DNA of 64,000 nucleotides from Parapedobacter tibetensis (GCF_024704835.1 NZ_JAMXBE010000005.1:1-64000), one strand, 5' to 3'. Shown: positions 1 to 9,162, counted from the stretch's first letter. Notes: a model not told the origin generated them from the sequence alone. Program-made: numbers and translations.

Positions 1-140
1 GCGCCATCAATTTCAAAGCGGAGAATATCCTCGGTGCTGAGCGTCGAAGTATGTATGAGGCATATGGCGCTACTGACCAGTATTATCAGCTTCGCATACC
101 GGGGCGCAGCTTTAGCATTGGGTATAGTTATAATTTCTAG
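1..140 (+). CDS. TonB-dependent outer-membrane receptor, C-terminal end (partial)
   Basis: The open frame begins at base 3 and ends with TAG at 138-140. The 45 visible residues end in RIPGRSFSIGYSYNF, the alternating polar/aromatic last strand with terminal Phe that is typical of SusC/RagA-type TonB-dependent receptors and is used for BAM-dependent insertion into the outer membrane. The rest of the gene lies outside the window, so the substrate cannot be told. A hairpin terminator follows at 179. Confidence 0.8.
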   Translation, partial: AINFKAENILGAERRSMYEAYGATDQYYQLRIPGRSFSIGYSYNF

Positions 141-178
141 TGTCTATCTTTGTATAAGATTATACTAGAACTTTAATG

Positions 179-217
179 AACTGCTTGGTAGATAGAAATG
201 CCAAGCAGTTTGTTTTT
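179..217 (+). terminator. Rho-independent terminator after the TonB receptor gene
   Basis: A perfect 10-bp stem (AACTGCTTGG at 179-188 and CCAAGCAGTT at 201-210) with a 12-nt loop is followed by TGTTTTT. The right arm plus T-run is repeated once more at 219-233, which looks like a small local duplication. From here to the next gene at 558 I see no convincing coding sequence; short frames at 176-457 lack any protein-like character. Confidence 0.75.
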
Positions 218-557
218 CAAGCAGTTTGTTTTTATTATGCATATTTATTTCCACCAAACCTTCTGTCTTATTCATCGAGCCTCTTGTTATATTGCGCATT
301 TGAGAAATATTTGGACATGCATATCAGCGAGGCCTACAAGAAAGAATATCATGGGTATAAATTCATACAAATGGCGGGGGAGGGAGATGTGGCTGAGCAA
401 GCTAGATGCCGTGTTATTTTAGTCGGTAACCCCTCCAAGTTTATACAAGTGAACTGATTATATTGTGCTTTATTTGTTCATTATTTATTAATAATCAGAT
501 AATAATGAAAGGATTAGCTTTGGTTAAAATTCATCTATTAACTAATTAGTATTTTCC

Positions 558-1712
558 ATGAAAAATTATTATCTCTCTTTTCTGGCTATTGTATTTACAA
601 TACAATCAATGGCGCAAGTAACCCCAAAGTATCATTTAGTTCGTGCTCTATCGGAGGATGCAACCTCTGTAGCAAATTATTGTAATAATGGGGTGCTTCC
701 AACAACTTTTCAACTAGATCTAAATATCTACCTTGAGACTAAACTTCCGGTTAATACGGTGTTTATAGCAGATTTACAAAGTTCCGGCTCTTATAGGAAG
801 TATTATGTAGTGGTTGAGTCGGGAGATTCTCCGTCGAGTAATCCTATTGAAACCATTACCAATTTTGCAAATTCTTGTGAAATTGTAGATTTCTGTAATG
901 TTCCATTAAAGACATACAAAGGCCATAGATTTTATTATTTAGGAAGCACTATTTCCGGAATAGAATCTAAGTATTGTCAATATCTTCAAAACCCTCCAAG
1001 TAGCGGTATTAAAGTTAATGTTTTTAACACTATACCTTTAAAGCAAAATAGCGTGTACTATTATGACGGCGGAGAGCAAGGTTTAAGCAAAGGATATTAT
1101 TTCATTGGGTATGCTGGAACAACTCCAAACGGAGATGAAGATGACAATATACATAATGTTGCCCTTTTACATCCTATTAGTTTTAATGATTCAGATTATG
1201 ATGGTGTTCCTAACATATGTGATAATTGTGCCACCCAAGCTGGTCCTCCTTCAAATGGCGGATGTCCGTTACCACCTGCGGAGTTATCGTTAGATCCAGT
1301 GACCACTCATGTTTCCAGTGATTGCAGTACTTGCCCTCAATATTTAAGTAGCTTGGGGAGTAGGAGATATGAGATTGTTCGTAATGGGGGTGGAATGATT
1401 ATGCAAGCCCGCATCAGAAACACTGGTCAGCAGTCGTCAGGAAATTATAAAATAAAGGTTTATCTTTCATCAGATGCGACTTTAAGTAGTGGTGATTTTA
1501 ACTTTTACTCTTCAACAGTCTCTGCTTCATCAATTAACGCGGGAACAGTTAAGATAGAAAATATTACTGTATATGGAAGTCAATTTGAATATAATCAGGC
1601 TTATGGAAATTATTATATCCTCATTGTGTTAGATGCGGATAATAATGTTACTGAGGCGAATGAAAATAATAATTTGACGGCCGTTCCTATTTTATTTAAA
1701 CAGAATTTTTAA
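558..1712 (+). CDS. Secreted protein with calcium-type TSP3 linker and CARDB domain
   Basis: The 384-residue product begins with a Sec signal peptide (cleavage near SMAQ, residue 19-20). Residues about 210-240 hold an Asp-rich DSDYDGVPNICDNC segment like thrombospondin type-3 calcium repeats. The last ~120 residues look like a CARDB adhesion module, ending in the hallmark DADNNVTEANENNN. It is therefore likely an exported, cell-surface or extracellular protein of unknown ligand. The gene sits 26 bp before a small lipoprotein gene in the same direction, so the two are probably co-transcribed. Many Cys residues in the middle suggest disulfides. No enzymatic motif is visible. Confidence 0.7.
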   Translation: MKNYYLSFLAIVFTIQSMAQVTPKYHLVRALSEDATSVANYCNNGVLPTTFQLDLNIYLETKLPVNTVFIADLQSSGSYRKYYVVVESGDSPSSNPIETITNFANSCEIVDFCNVPLKTYKGHRFYYLGSTISGIESKYCQYLQNPPSSGIKVNVFNTIPLKQNSVYYYDGGEQGLSKGYYFIGYAGTTPNGDEDDNIHNVALLHPISFNDSDYDGVPNICDNCATQAGPPSNGGCPLPPAELSLDPVTTHVSSDCSTCPQYLSSLGSRRYEIVRNGGGMIMQARIRNTGQQSSGNYKIKVYLSSDATLSSGDFNFYSSTVSASSINAGTVKIENITVYGSQFEYNQAYGNYYILIVLDADNNVTEANENNNLTAVPILFKQNF

Positions 1713-1738
1713 TTTATTTAAAACTAAAAGAAGAAATT

Positions 1739-2263
1739 ATGAAAAATAATATTGTTAAATATGCTTTTATGCTTGCATTTGCGACCATTGCAATGTATTC
1801 TTGCAATCAGGACGAGGGACTTAAAGTCAATGGCAATGAAGAGTTAGACGAAGAAGTTTTTAATCACAGCTTCGGTCAACAAATCTTGGGCGGTGATCAA
1901 ATTTTAAGATTGCCTATTTCAGAGTTGAATGGTGATAGTTCATTTTTAATGGAAAAGGCAGTTTTAATTTATTACAGTTTTGAAGGTGACAGTGCTGGTA
2001 ATTGGCGTTCGGCTTTAAAGGTGGATCCCAATAAAGATTATCGGTTACATTTTTCGTTTGGGCAGAGTTCTGATAGCGACGCCTATGAACTGAGCATCGA
2101 GGCCCTTGATACTAATTCCACTGAACGTTATGGGAGTTCATTGAACTTTCGTGATGTAAGGATTTTAGCTCCCATGCATTCGAAGCTTAGGCCACTTAAC
2201 AAAGCAGATTTGGATTTTTCGGATTATCATGCAGTAACCGAATATTTCGGATTAGATGATTAG
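1739..2263 (+). CDS. Small lipoprotein of unknown function
   Basis: The 174-residue product has an N-terminal hydrophobic segment ending in MYSCNQDEG, a lipobox-like Cys followed by acidic residues, as in Bacteroidota lipoproteins that are sent to the outer membrane. The remainder is hydrophilic and acidic and I do not recognise a family. It lies 26 bp downstream of the CARDB protein gene and is closed by a terminator at 2312, so the pair probably forms a two-gene operon. Confidence 0.65.
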   Translation: MKNNIVKYAFMLAFATIAMYSCNQDEGLKVNGNEELDEEVFNHSFGQQILGGDQILRLPISELNGDSSFLMEKAVLIYYSFEGDSAGNWRSALKVDPNKDYRLHFSFGQSSDSDAYELSIEALDTNSTERYGSSLNFRDVRILAPMHSKLRPLNKADLDFSDYHAVTEYFGLDD

Positions 2264-2311
2264 CGAGTTACTAGTGTCCCGCTATTTAAGTTACGATATA
2301 CATTAAAATAT

Positions 2312-2350
2312 AAGTGTCCGGTCCTTTATTTATTGCCGGACACTTTTTTT
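2312..2350 (+). terminator. Rho-independent terminator
   Basis: AAGTGTCCGG (2312-2321) pairs perfectly with CCGGACACTT (2336-2345) across a 14-nt loop and runs into a T tract to 2350. It ends the 558-2263 transcription unit. Confidence 0.9.
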
Positions 2351-2476
2351 GGAGTAAAAGCATAACCAAAAGAAATATCCTGTACAAACATAAAGCCTAA
2401 ATACCTTAGCCAAAACTAAACACGCCATTGTGTAGCAGAATCGCTGTCTAAGTCGTTATCCAAAAAACTGAAAATT

Positions 2477-2974
2477 ATGAAAACGAGATTTTACTGGATA
2501 CTGTTGTTTGTTTTTGCAACCGCTGACCTATCTTGTGACAAAGAAAAAGATCCCTTCACCGATCTTACCGCTGATAACCTGACCGAATGTGCATCTTGTG
2601 ACTTCCTGTACCAAGAGTCGACGCGTCTGGACGGCTTACCAGGCAATGCGATAGTCTTTCGATACAGAGCGTATTGGGCATCTGCGGATGGTACCTCAGT
2701 AGGCCCGAATTACAGCGGGCTGTCTTTTGAAATTCCCAGTGATAAGACTTCATTCAGTTACGATAAAAGTGTGATTACTACAGAGAAAGTAGAGCATGTT
2801 ACCATGTGTATAAATTGCGGCACGGTTAACTTAGAGCCGGTTGATGGATTCATCAAAGGAAAGAAAGAGAAAAACAATAAATGGTTGGTGGAGGCAGAGG
2901 TTGCCTTGGCGGCCCCATCCGGTGAGATTATTGATACGGTGGCATTTAAACAATATTTTACGCCTGATAAATAA
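2477..2974 (+). CDS. Lipoprotein of unknown function
   Basis: The 165-residue product starts with a hydrophobic signal and a Cys at residue ~20 (LSCDKEKDPF), the usual look of a Bacteroidota lipoprotein although the lipobox is not canonical. The mature part has two CxxC pairs (CASCDF near residue 38 and CINCG near 113), possibly structural or metal-binding. No family is recognised. It stands alone between a terminator and a decayed region. Confidence 0.6.
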   Translation: MKTRFYWILLFVFATADLSCDKEKDPFTDLTADNLTECASCDFLYQESTRLDGLPGNAIVFRYRAYWASADGTSVGPNYSGLSFEIPSDKTSFSYDKSVITTEKVEHVTMCINCGTVNLEPVDGFIKGKKEKNNKWLVEAEVALAAPSGEIIDTVAFKQYFTPDK

Positions 2975-3133
2975 AATAGTTGGATACTCCCCGTATATAG
3001 CCCCGATGCCTGGGCTTACCGGCCAATCATCGTATGGGAGGAAGTGTTTGCATTGAATTTAACAAGATGCATTGATGTACAACCATCAGAAGGAAGCTAA
3101 AAAAAAGAGTGGCTGTTGAACACGCTGAAGTTA

Positions 3134-3274
3134 ATGGAGATAAATTTCCAAACGATAGAGAAACGTCAAACTCTTGAGGAATATAACCAAGATTTGGAAG
3201 CAGGCGACGCTGAAATCGAACGCAGCGAATACATCACAGCCACCGATCTAAAAGACGAAATCAAGAAATGGTAA
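3134..3274 (+). pseudogene. Short antitoxin-like reading frame, probably a relic
   Basis: Forty-six codons encode a polypeptide ending in YITATDLKDEIKKW, resembling the C-terminal part of small RelB-type antitoxins encoded next to ParE/RelE toxins in Bacteroidota. The homologous look extends upstream of the ATG (in-frame LLNTLKL at 3113-3133) without a start, so the N-terminus is probably lost. Its stop codon overlaps the start of a truncated toxin frame, the usual toxin-antitoxin arrangement. Confidence 0.5.
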
Positions 3275-3378
3275 CCGTTTGGAGCAAGCGCGCCAAACGA
3301 GAATTAACCAAAACCTTCGAAAAATACCGCTACGGCATACGTGACAATTGCAGATTAAGTTTACGTAACATTACGTGA
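3268..3378 (+). pseudogene. Truncated RelE/ParE-type toxin
   Basis: ATG at 3268 lies inside the end of the antitoxin frame. The first ~20 codons read MVTVWSKRAKRELTKTFEKY, the typical first strand and helix of RelE/ParE toxins, after which the frame runs into the 21-bp repeat region and stops at codon 37. A full toxin would be ~95 residues, so this is a broken gene. Confidence 0.55.
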
Positions 3379-3485
3379 AAGGCATATACTTTTTCATAGA
3401 CATGGTTTACGTTTTCACAGACACGATATGCTTCCTCACCGACATGGTATAAAGTCCTCGCTGATTCGGTATACTTGTCCGGCGG
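3377..3485. repeat. Degenerate 21-22 bp tandem repeat array (left block)
   Basis: About five units align on a period of 21 to 23 bp with a loose consensus CATGGTATACNTTCTCACAGA. Units start near 3377, 3400, 3421, 3442 and 3464. Read on the minus strand the units give a 7-residue periodic peptide (EEAYRVC, ENVNHVY, EKVYAFH). The array begins exactly where the toxin relic loses homology. Confidence 0.6.
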
Positions 3486-3630
3486 CATAACAAATCCGCG
3501 GCGTAAACCAATATCCAATCTGTAAAACACTTCTATTGATGCGTGGAGGGTGTTTTATTGGTTGCCGAATGAGGATTGTTCCGCGGGAAACATAAACCGG
3601 TTCCCACGGAATTGGTAAACTGCGACGCGC

Positions 3631-3694
3631 GCCCAGTCTATAACTACGCACACTCAGCCTGTCAGGACACACACCCAGCATGTCGTTGTCCGCG
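3631..3694. repeat. Degenerate 21-22 bp tandem repeat (second block)
   Basis: Three consecutive units at 3631-3651, 3652-3672 and 3673-3694 share an n-C-Y-CAG start and the same period as the neighbouring block, but a different consensus. The intervening 3486-3630 is non-coding with no other recognisable content. Confidence 0.5.
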
Positions 3695-3804
3695 GTTAAT
3701 ATGTTGCTGTGCGTAGGCGGTTTTCTTAATATCGATACTTATTATCTTTTTGATTAACCTTGTTTTGGTGTGCATCTACCCAGCTTGCTATTGAGTGGGA
3801 ATGG

Positions 3805-3975
3805 GGTGCTTTTCCGTGGCAATTATACAGTTTTGCTGTGGACAGGTAGTTGTCCATACCCAGATAGTATTCCATTGTGTCGATACTATTGTCGTTTTGA
3901 GAAATATAGTATTGTTTATTGGTAATTTTATTTTGTTTTTTTGTTTCCGTGGATTGTTTTGGGTCATACAATTAA
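3805..3975. repeat. AT-rich degenerate ~21-bp periodic tract
   Basis: Successive 21-22 bp segments carry a T-rich core of the type TATTGTnnTTTTG (for example around 3889, 3910, 3931 and 3953). The match between units is weaker than in the other blocks. No gene is seen in 3695-4230 on either strand; frames there are repeat-derived. Confidence 0.35.
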
Positions 3976-4320
3976 TGCTTTGAGGCGGCTAGATAAGGTT
4001 TCCCATCACCATGGTACCGTCCTCATCGGGAATCATGTTGGTTTTTATTGAAAATGTGTTGCTTTTTTGTGGAACAATATTTCCTATAAAGAATGTTACG
4101 TAGTATCCATTCGGAAGCATATACTTTTGGGATGCTAGCAGACGGGTAACCAATCGGAGCGTTGAGGGTCTGGATTCTTCTGAATGCTCTGGAAATCAAC
4201 CGGAATGGGTTGCTCGAAAAACAATCCTGATCCCTATATTTGTGGGACACCGGTATCGACCTGCTGGATGGAGCCGATGGATTGACAAACAGTCGATACG
4301 CCAAACGATATCGTTAAGAC

Positions 4321-4593
4321 ATGAAATATCAACGCGCGAAGGCAGGGTTTTTCCGTTACGCGGACAGCGAATTGCTGGTCACGGTTGGACGGATCGTCCG
4401 GACCATGAAAGCATCCACTGTTTTCACGGATCCGAAACCTTCCCTGGAAGAGGTGGAGGTTGCGTATGCCGACTATCAACGGAAGGTGATTGACGCGGCT
4501 GGGGCGGGTGTATCTATTCTACAGCCAAGCATGAGATTCGCCACTGGACTGCTGTATGGCAAACTTGGGAATAAAAGCTTCTACGGGGGATAG
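4321..4593 (+). pseudogene. N-terminal remnant of a Bacteroidota protein of the type often found with fibronectin-like domains
   Basis: The first ~60 residues (MKYQRAKAGFFRYADSEL and onward, with TDPKPSLEEVEVAYADYQ) match my recollection of a ~200-residue Bacteroidota family that has a helical N-terminus and a fibronectin type III-like C-terminus. After residue ~62 the sequence stops resembling it and ends at codon 91, so the gene appears truncated. The family assignment is from memory and uncertain. Confidence 0.45.
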
Positions 4594-4725
4594 GATAAAG
4601 AGCTACAAAGACGTTACAGCCGGGCATGGCTGTGTGGAGACCCGGATATGCCACACCACCGGTTCGCTGGGATTCCTCGACGGCAGCGAAATCCCTGGGT
4701 GTTTGAATTCATCTATCGCTATGGG

Positions 4726-5097
4726 TTAGTGCTGATATGCTCCCCGGTCTATTTTACCCCCGGTAATACGGGGATGCCCGGCAAAATTCACGGCGCCGTG
4801 AAGCGATTCCGCGAGGATGGCCCCAGTGGCAACGGCCGGTGAAGACGGGGACGTGTGGAATTTGGCGCTTCCCGCATTGCTGAATTCAGGATCCTGGCCG
4901 TGCAACGAAGCCAAATCTACCAGCGAAGCCGATTGCCATTCGGCAAACGTGGCCTGTCCGGCACCGGACCATATCAGGCTAAAAGTCAATGCCGGTGCAG
5001 GTTCATATTCTTATGTAAGCTGGATATGGACGGTCAGATCCGTGACGCCAGCCTGATCCAGGAGCTTCTCAGGATAACTTCCGGCCTGAACCTATAG
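4726..5097 (-). pseudogene. C-terminal relic of a right-handed parallel beta-helix protein
   Basis: On the minus strand residues with the pattern TFAEWQ, then HGQDPEFSNAG, SPSSPAVATGA, FAGHPR and a final KIDRGAYQ form the recognisable end of secreted parallel beta-helix proteins (polysaccharide-lyase-like, DPxF...SPaid.G...G..R..G..DiGAYE). Upstream codons to ~5097 continue a plausible protein but contain an in-frame stop near 5010. The rest of the gene is missing, so this is a degraded remnant. Confidence 0.6.
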
Positions 5098-5233
5098 TAC
5101 CCCTTCGAACTATCTCTTTATAGATGGTAAACGCATGCAACCTTTTTATATTTAACTCGTCTTTTCAATAATATTAATGGCAACCTTATTGCTATTTTCG
5201 TATAATAAAAAAGACACGTTAGACCTGATTTAA

Positions 5234-6673
5234 ATGAAAGCACTTCTCTTTGTTTGTTTTTTACTAATGCAGTTGGCAACCTTAGCCCAAACCTCAACAG
5301 TGGAAAGTTATAAATCGGTGAACGATTCCGTGATTGCCCGCTATAACTGCAACGATTTTGAAGGCATCTATGCGCTGGGAAATGAATGGTTCAGAATAAA
5401 TATCGATAAGGATTATTGCATCAACCGTTTCAAGGAAAATAGAGCTGTCACCGGTAAGATTCTATCAACCAGGCTAACGGATGACCTTGGTATGGTGAAG
5501 CACTTTGAATGGATAGGAGAAAATAGGAATCTGAACTTTGAGCTGAGGGTGGAAGATGGCCGTCTGAAACTTTTTGATATCAGCAATTTTGTCCGGCAAA
5601 CAACTGATCCCATTAGACCTGTGCAGACCGACAACCCACTAAAAACCCATTTGGATTCCATTGTACAAAAATATGCGTTCATCTACATGAGTGATACAAG
5701 GTCTGTCGGGCTTTCCATCGGTGTATATAAGGACGGAAAGAAACAAATATATCATTATGGTGAAGCAAGAAAGGACTCGGGTATTCTACCAAACGACAGC
5801 TCTATCTACCAGATTGGCTCGGTAGCCAAAACATTCGTTGGCACCTTGCTTGCCAAAGCAATCATTGATAAAAAGATGAGTCTCCGTGATGACATCCGCA
5901 AATACCTGAAAGGCAATTATCCCAACCTACAGTACAACGGGCATGCCATACAGTTGAAGGATTTAGCTAATCATACCGGTGGATTTAACCAGTTTAACCT
6001 GATTGATTTTCCCAAAGATTTTGACAAGTGGGACGCCCATAAACAGAATGAATTCTTTTATGCTTACCCAACATCTAACTATATCCAAAACTGGCATCAA
6101 CTGAAATTAGATACCATACCGGGCACGAATTATTATTATTCTTTGGGAGGTATTATGCTCATAAGGATGGCGCTGGAAAATGTATACGGTAAACCTTTGG
6201 ATGAACTGGTAAGAGGTTATTTTGGTAACACTTTCCAGATGCATGATACCAAACTCAATTTGGCGAACACAGAAATAGCGAACCTGGCGGCACCTCATAG
6301 CCAAGGGGGAGAACCCATGGAACCGATGTTAAGATCAACCGAATCCATATTTACAATAAAATCCACTCCTGCCGATATGCTAAAATATGTTGAAGCTAAT
6401 GTACGGGAAGAAGAATTAGCAATTCTTCTGTCCCATAAACCGACTTATGGAGACGTTAGGTGGTTTTCGTTAGGACTTACCTGGATGATAACGGATACTT
6501 GGGACAAGGGACTCCGTATCTTCCATAGTGGGCACGATGCGGGCTACAACACTTTATGTGCCGTTTATCCACAATCTGACTTAGGCTTCGTATTTATGTC
6601 TAACGAGGATGGACGCCAGGGCTACTTATTTAATCTTGAAAAAAAGATCTTTCAAAATATAGAAAACAGATAG
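5234..6673 (+). CDS. Secreted serine hydrolase of the beta-lactamase/PBP4 fold
   Basis: The 479-residue product has a signal peptide (LATLAQ, residues ~14-19), an N-terminal ~120-residue DUF3887-like or accessory region, and a class C beta-lactamase-type domain. The catalytic SxxK is SVAK at residues 196-199 in YQIGSVAKTFVG; a Tyr motif is seen in NYYYSLGG near 300, and the third motif as FHSGHDAGYNT near 435. Such enzymes are periplasmic peptidases or esterases; the substrate is not predictable. It is monocistronic by spacing. Confidence 0.85.
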   Translation: MKALLFVCFLLMQLATLAQTSTVESYKSVNDSVIARYNCNDFEGIYALGNEWFRINIDKDYCINRFKENRAVTGKILSTRLTDDLGMVKHFEWIGENRNLNFELRVEDGRLKLFDISNFVRQTTDPIRPVQTDNPLKTHLDSIVQKYAFIYMSDTRSVGLSIGVYKDGKKQIYHYGEARKDSGILPNDSSIYQIGSVAKTFVGTLLAKAIIDKKMSLRDDIRKYLKGNYPNLQYNGHAIQLKDLANHTGGFNQFNLIDFPKDFDKWDAHKQNEFFYAYPTSNYIQNWHQLKLDTIPGTNYYYSLGGIMLIRMALENVYGKPLDELVRGYFGNTFQMHDTKLNLANTEIANLAAPHSQGGEPMEPMLRSTESIFTIKSTPADMLKYVEANVREEELAILLSHKPTYGDVRWFSLGLTWMITDTWDKGLRIFHSGHDAGYNTLCAVYPQSDLGFVFMSNEDGRQGYLFNLEKKIFQNIENR

Positions 6674-7204
6674 CTGAAATTTCTTCGCTAAACCAAAGCC
6701 CGGCGTACCTTCGTCCATTTCACTCGACATAGGGAACGACATCATTCTTGTCGAGGTCCGGGCATTTAATCAACGTCCATGAATGGTTACCTGCAAATCT
6801 GCATTATGGCGCGGCACGAAAGGAAGATTTTTTACGAGTAAACCCCTTGTGGGCTTGGTCTTGGCTACTTTGGGATTGTCCAGAAATTTGCTTTAAAAAC
6901 GCCGGATGGCCTTACCTTACAGGACATTTCCGGGCACTGTTGCAGGATAAGACTTTGAAGTGGCAGGCAACTGGCTGCCGAGGCACGAGGCTGCCTGTTG
7001 CGAAAACTGGGCGCAGCGGCCGAACGGAACGAAGTGTAGCAAGGCGGCTAAGACCAATGAGATAGCATCACTTTCGGAAGATATCCTTATCTTTATCTTT
7101 AGGATGGAAACTTGGTAAGCGGGCCGATATCATGTAGGCTTAAAAGAGATTGCACATCTTGTGTTACGCAAATTGTCCATTGGGAAAGAACAAACATAAA
7201 GACA
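6674..7204. other. Intergenic stretch without a recognisable gene
   Basis: Frames at 6748-7065 (+) and in the opposite strand were inspected. They are biased and low in protein character. A short SKAAKTNEIASL-like stretch near 7058-7095 faintly recalls the end of an ABC permease but is too short to call. No terminator or RNA was recognised. Confidence 0.4.
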
Positions 7205-8065
7205 ATGAAATACATCTTGGCATTTTTGATCCTGTTCCTGACCGGCATGGCTTCTGCCCAACCGGTTTTTCCTGACTTTCTACAAGGGACCTGGAAAATG
7301 GAAAACAAAGAAATCTACGAGCATTGGGACAAACTCAATGACAATACCCTGAAAGGATTTTCGTATAAGGTAAAGAACGGACAAATGCTGATTTCCGAAT
7401 ACCTGGACATTTCCGGAAACGAAAATGAAACCATCTATACAGCCACCGTCCTGAACCAAAATCAGGGGAAAGGGATAAATTTTAAGATGGCGAAAACAGA
7501 CAGCACGTTTACTTTTGAAAATCCCGATCACGGCTTCCCGAAAAAGATAGTTTACCAAAAACTGACGGATATGGAGATTTTTGTGCAGGTATCCGGCGGA
7601 GAACAAAAAGGCTTTGCTTACAAAATGAAAAGGCAAGGTGTAAAGCCTGTTGAAAAGGACAGCACTGTTTCAAATCCGAAATACGATGTTGCCCTAGCTG
7701 AAAAATTAGGTGCGGACGATTATGGAATGAAAAGCTATATATTGGCCATTCTCAAAACAGGGACTAACCTAACGACGGACAAAACCTTTATCAACAATAG
7801 TTTCAAAGGACATCTCGACAATATAAACCGATTGGTAGAACAAGGACAGCTCATCGTTGCGGGACCGCTTGGCAAAAATGACAACGGCTATCGCGGCATT
7901 TTCATCCTTAACGTAACGACTTTTGGAGAAGCTGAAAAATTATTGCAAACCGACCCGGCCATCAAAGAAGGATTATTGGATGTTAGCCTTTACAATTGGT
8001 TCGGCCCGGCGGCATTGCCCGAATATTTGGAGTTTTCAGACAAAATCTGGAAGGTAAAACCTTAA
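7205..8065 (+). CDS. Exported two-domain protein: DUF6265-like plus YCII-like
   Basis: The start is placed at 7205 (MKYILAFLILFLTGMASAQ), which gives a clean signal peptide; an upstream in-frame ATG at 7112 would bury it. Residues ~24-145 resemble the DUF6265 beta-barrel family (LQGTWKMEN, ENPDHGFPKKIVYQ). Residues ~160-285 resemble a YciI/YCII-related dimeric alpha-beta barrel (ILKTGTN, HLDNINRLVEQGQLIVAGPLG). A fusion of the two in one secreted protein is unusual. Function unknown. It is followed 14 bp later by the DUF4287 gene. Confidence 0.7.
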   Translation: MKYILAFLILFLTGMASAQPVFPDFLQGTWKMENKEIYEHWDKLNDNTLKGFSYKVKNGQMLISEYLDISGNENETIYTATVLNQNQGKGINFKMAKTDSTFTFENPDHGFPKKIVYQKLTDMEIFVQVSGGEQKGFAYKMKRQGVKPVEKDSTVSNPKYDVALAEKLGADDYGMKSYILAILKTGTNLTTDKTFINNSFKGHLDNINRLVEQGQLIVAGPLGKNDNGYRGIFILNVTTFGEAEKLLQTDPAIKEGLLDVSLYNWFGPAALPEYLEFSDKIWKVKP

Positions 8066-8079
8066 AAAGCAGCATAAAC

Positions 8080-8634
8080 ATGGATAAAGCAACGCAAACA
8101 ATGATTGAAAACCTGTTCAAAAACACAGGCAGAACATTGGAACAATGGATTGGCATCGTTAGAAAAGAAAATTTTGAAAAACACGGGGAAACCGTCAAAT
8201 TTTTAAAAGAGCGACACGCGCTGACCCACGGCTTTGCCAACCTTATTGCGCATAAAGCCAGGGGGTCGGACGCAGGCTCTTCCGAAAACCAGGACGATTT
8301 AATCAGCAGGCAATATCAGGGTAAAGAACATTTCAAACCACTTTACGCCAAATTGATGACTGAAATTCAAAAGTTCGGAGAAGACATAGAAATAGCACCT
8401 AAAAATGCTTATGTGAGTTTAAGGCGTAAAAAGCAGTTTGCAACATTACAGCCGGCGACAAAGACCCGATTTGAAATCGGCATTAACCTGAAAGGACAGG
8501 AGCCAGAAGGAAAATTGGAAGCTATCAACTCGACAAACGCAATGTGTTCCCACAAAATCAACCTTGCGAACATCAGCGACATCGACAAGGAAGTAATCGA
8601 TTGGATAAAGGCGGCTTACGATAATGCAGGCTGA
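8080..8634 (+). CDS. DUF4287 / DUF5655 protein
   Basis: ATG at 8080 gives a 184-residue cytosolic protein; longer upstream frames overlap the previous gene. Residues 1-60 match DUF4287 (TGRTLEQWI, FLKERHALTHGFANLIAHK) and residues ~75-180 match DUF5655 (LMTEIQKFGEDIEIAPKNAYVSLRRKKQFA). The biochemical role of both domains is not known. It is close enough to the preceding gene to be co-transcribed. Confidence 0.75.
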   Translation: MDKATQTMIENLFKNTGRTLEQWIGIVRKENFEKHGETVKFLKERHALTHGFANLIAHKARGSDAGSSENQDDLISRQYQGKEHFKPLYAKLMTEIQKFGEDIEIAPKNAYVSLRRKKQFATLQPATKTRFEIGINLKGQEPEGKLEAINSTNAMCSHKINLANISDIDKEVIDWIKAAYDNAG

Positions 8635-8863
8635 TGGAATCACTGCCACCAATAACCAGATCATTCATAGTAAAGCTGTTTTAGGTGATTTGATTATTGG
8701 TTGTCCATTCATTCTTTTGTGATTTATTTTATCCACCCCACCCCTCTCCGCCATGCATTGAATCCAGTATCGGTATGCAAATCGCCTTGGCCACTCCCAG
8801 CCCGGTATTCCGTGATGATAGCTTCGGGTTGCGGTATCATCCCGACTTCCGTACGCAGCTTGT

Positions 8864-8983
8864 TCACCTTGCTTTTATCTTCCACGGGATATAATATCCC
8901 ATCGTCATAGTGGGTGCCCTTGCATTTTGCCCGATGGCATAGATACAGGCTAGCAGTAATAAAACAATTGAGTGTTTGACCAT
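8864..8983 (-). pseudogene. Start of a small secreted protein, apparently frameshifted
   Basis: A minus-strand ATG at 8983 opens a 39-codon frame with a good signal peptide (MVKHSIVLLLLACIYAIG). After its stop a different frame continues with protein-like sequence to about 8730 (KLRTEVGMI, EAIITEYRAG). This looks like a frameshifted short exported protein. No family is recognised. The rest of 8635-9129 shows nothing else. Confidence 0.35.
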
Positions 8984-9129
8984 AAGGAAAATGCCTGAAT
9001 GGTTACCGCGGACAAAAGAAACGGAATAAAGCGCCATTCCGAAAAAAGTATACTAACTACCTAGAAAGTAGAGGAACGCCCGTTTACGTCTGATTTTACT
9101 ACATTATTGCAAATCATCCGTACATTTAA

Positions 9130-9162
9130 TCTACTTTTTGTGTAGTTGCTCTACTAAATTTG
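9130..9162 (+). promoter_or_regulatory. Candidate LytTR operator and -7 element of the two-component operon
   Basis: TCTACT occurs twice as a direct repeat, at 9130-9135 and 9150-9155, exactly 20 bp apart. The second copy runs into TAAATTTG (9155-9162), a match to the Bacteroidota -7 element TAnnTTTG. An inverted copy AGTAGA lies at 9067. The same spaced repeat is found at 12062. LytTR regulators characteristically bind two direct repeats about two helical turns apart, so this is plausibly an autoregulatory site; the assignment is inferred. Confidence 0.5.

Noticed and set aside
176-457. 93-codon frame after the TonB receptor gene
   Set aside because: It begins inside the terminator hairpin and has no protein-like composition or signal.
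3377-3485. CRISPR array
   Set aside because: Units are contiguous, degenerate and only 21-22 bp long, with no conserved repeat separated by unique spacers and no cas genes.
6748-7065. 105-codon plus-strand frame
   Set aside because: Rich in Arg, Trp and Gly with no domain, and no promoter or neighbours that support it.
7058-7095. Possible ABC permease tail (KAAKTN-like)
   Set aside because: Only about ten residues resemble the motif and the upstream sequence in that frame is not membrane-like.
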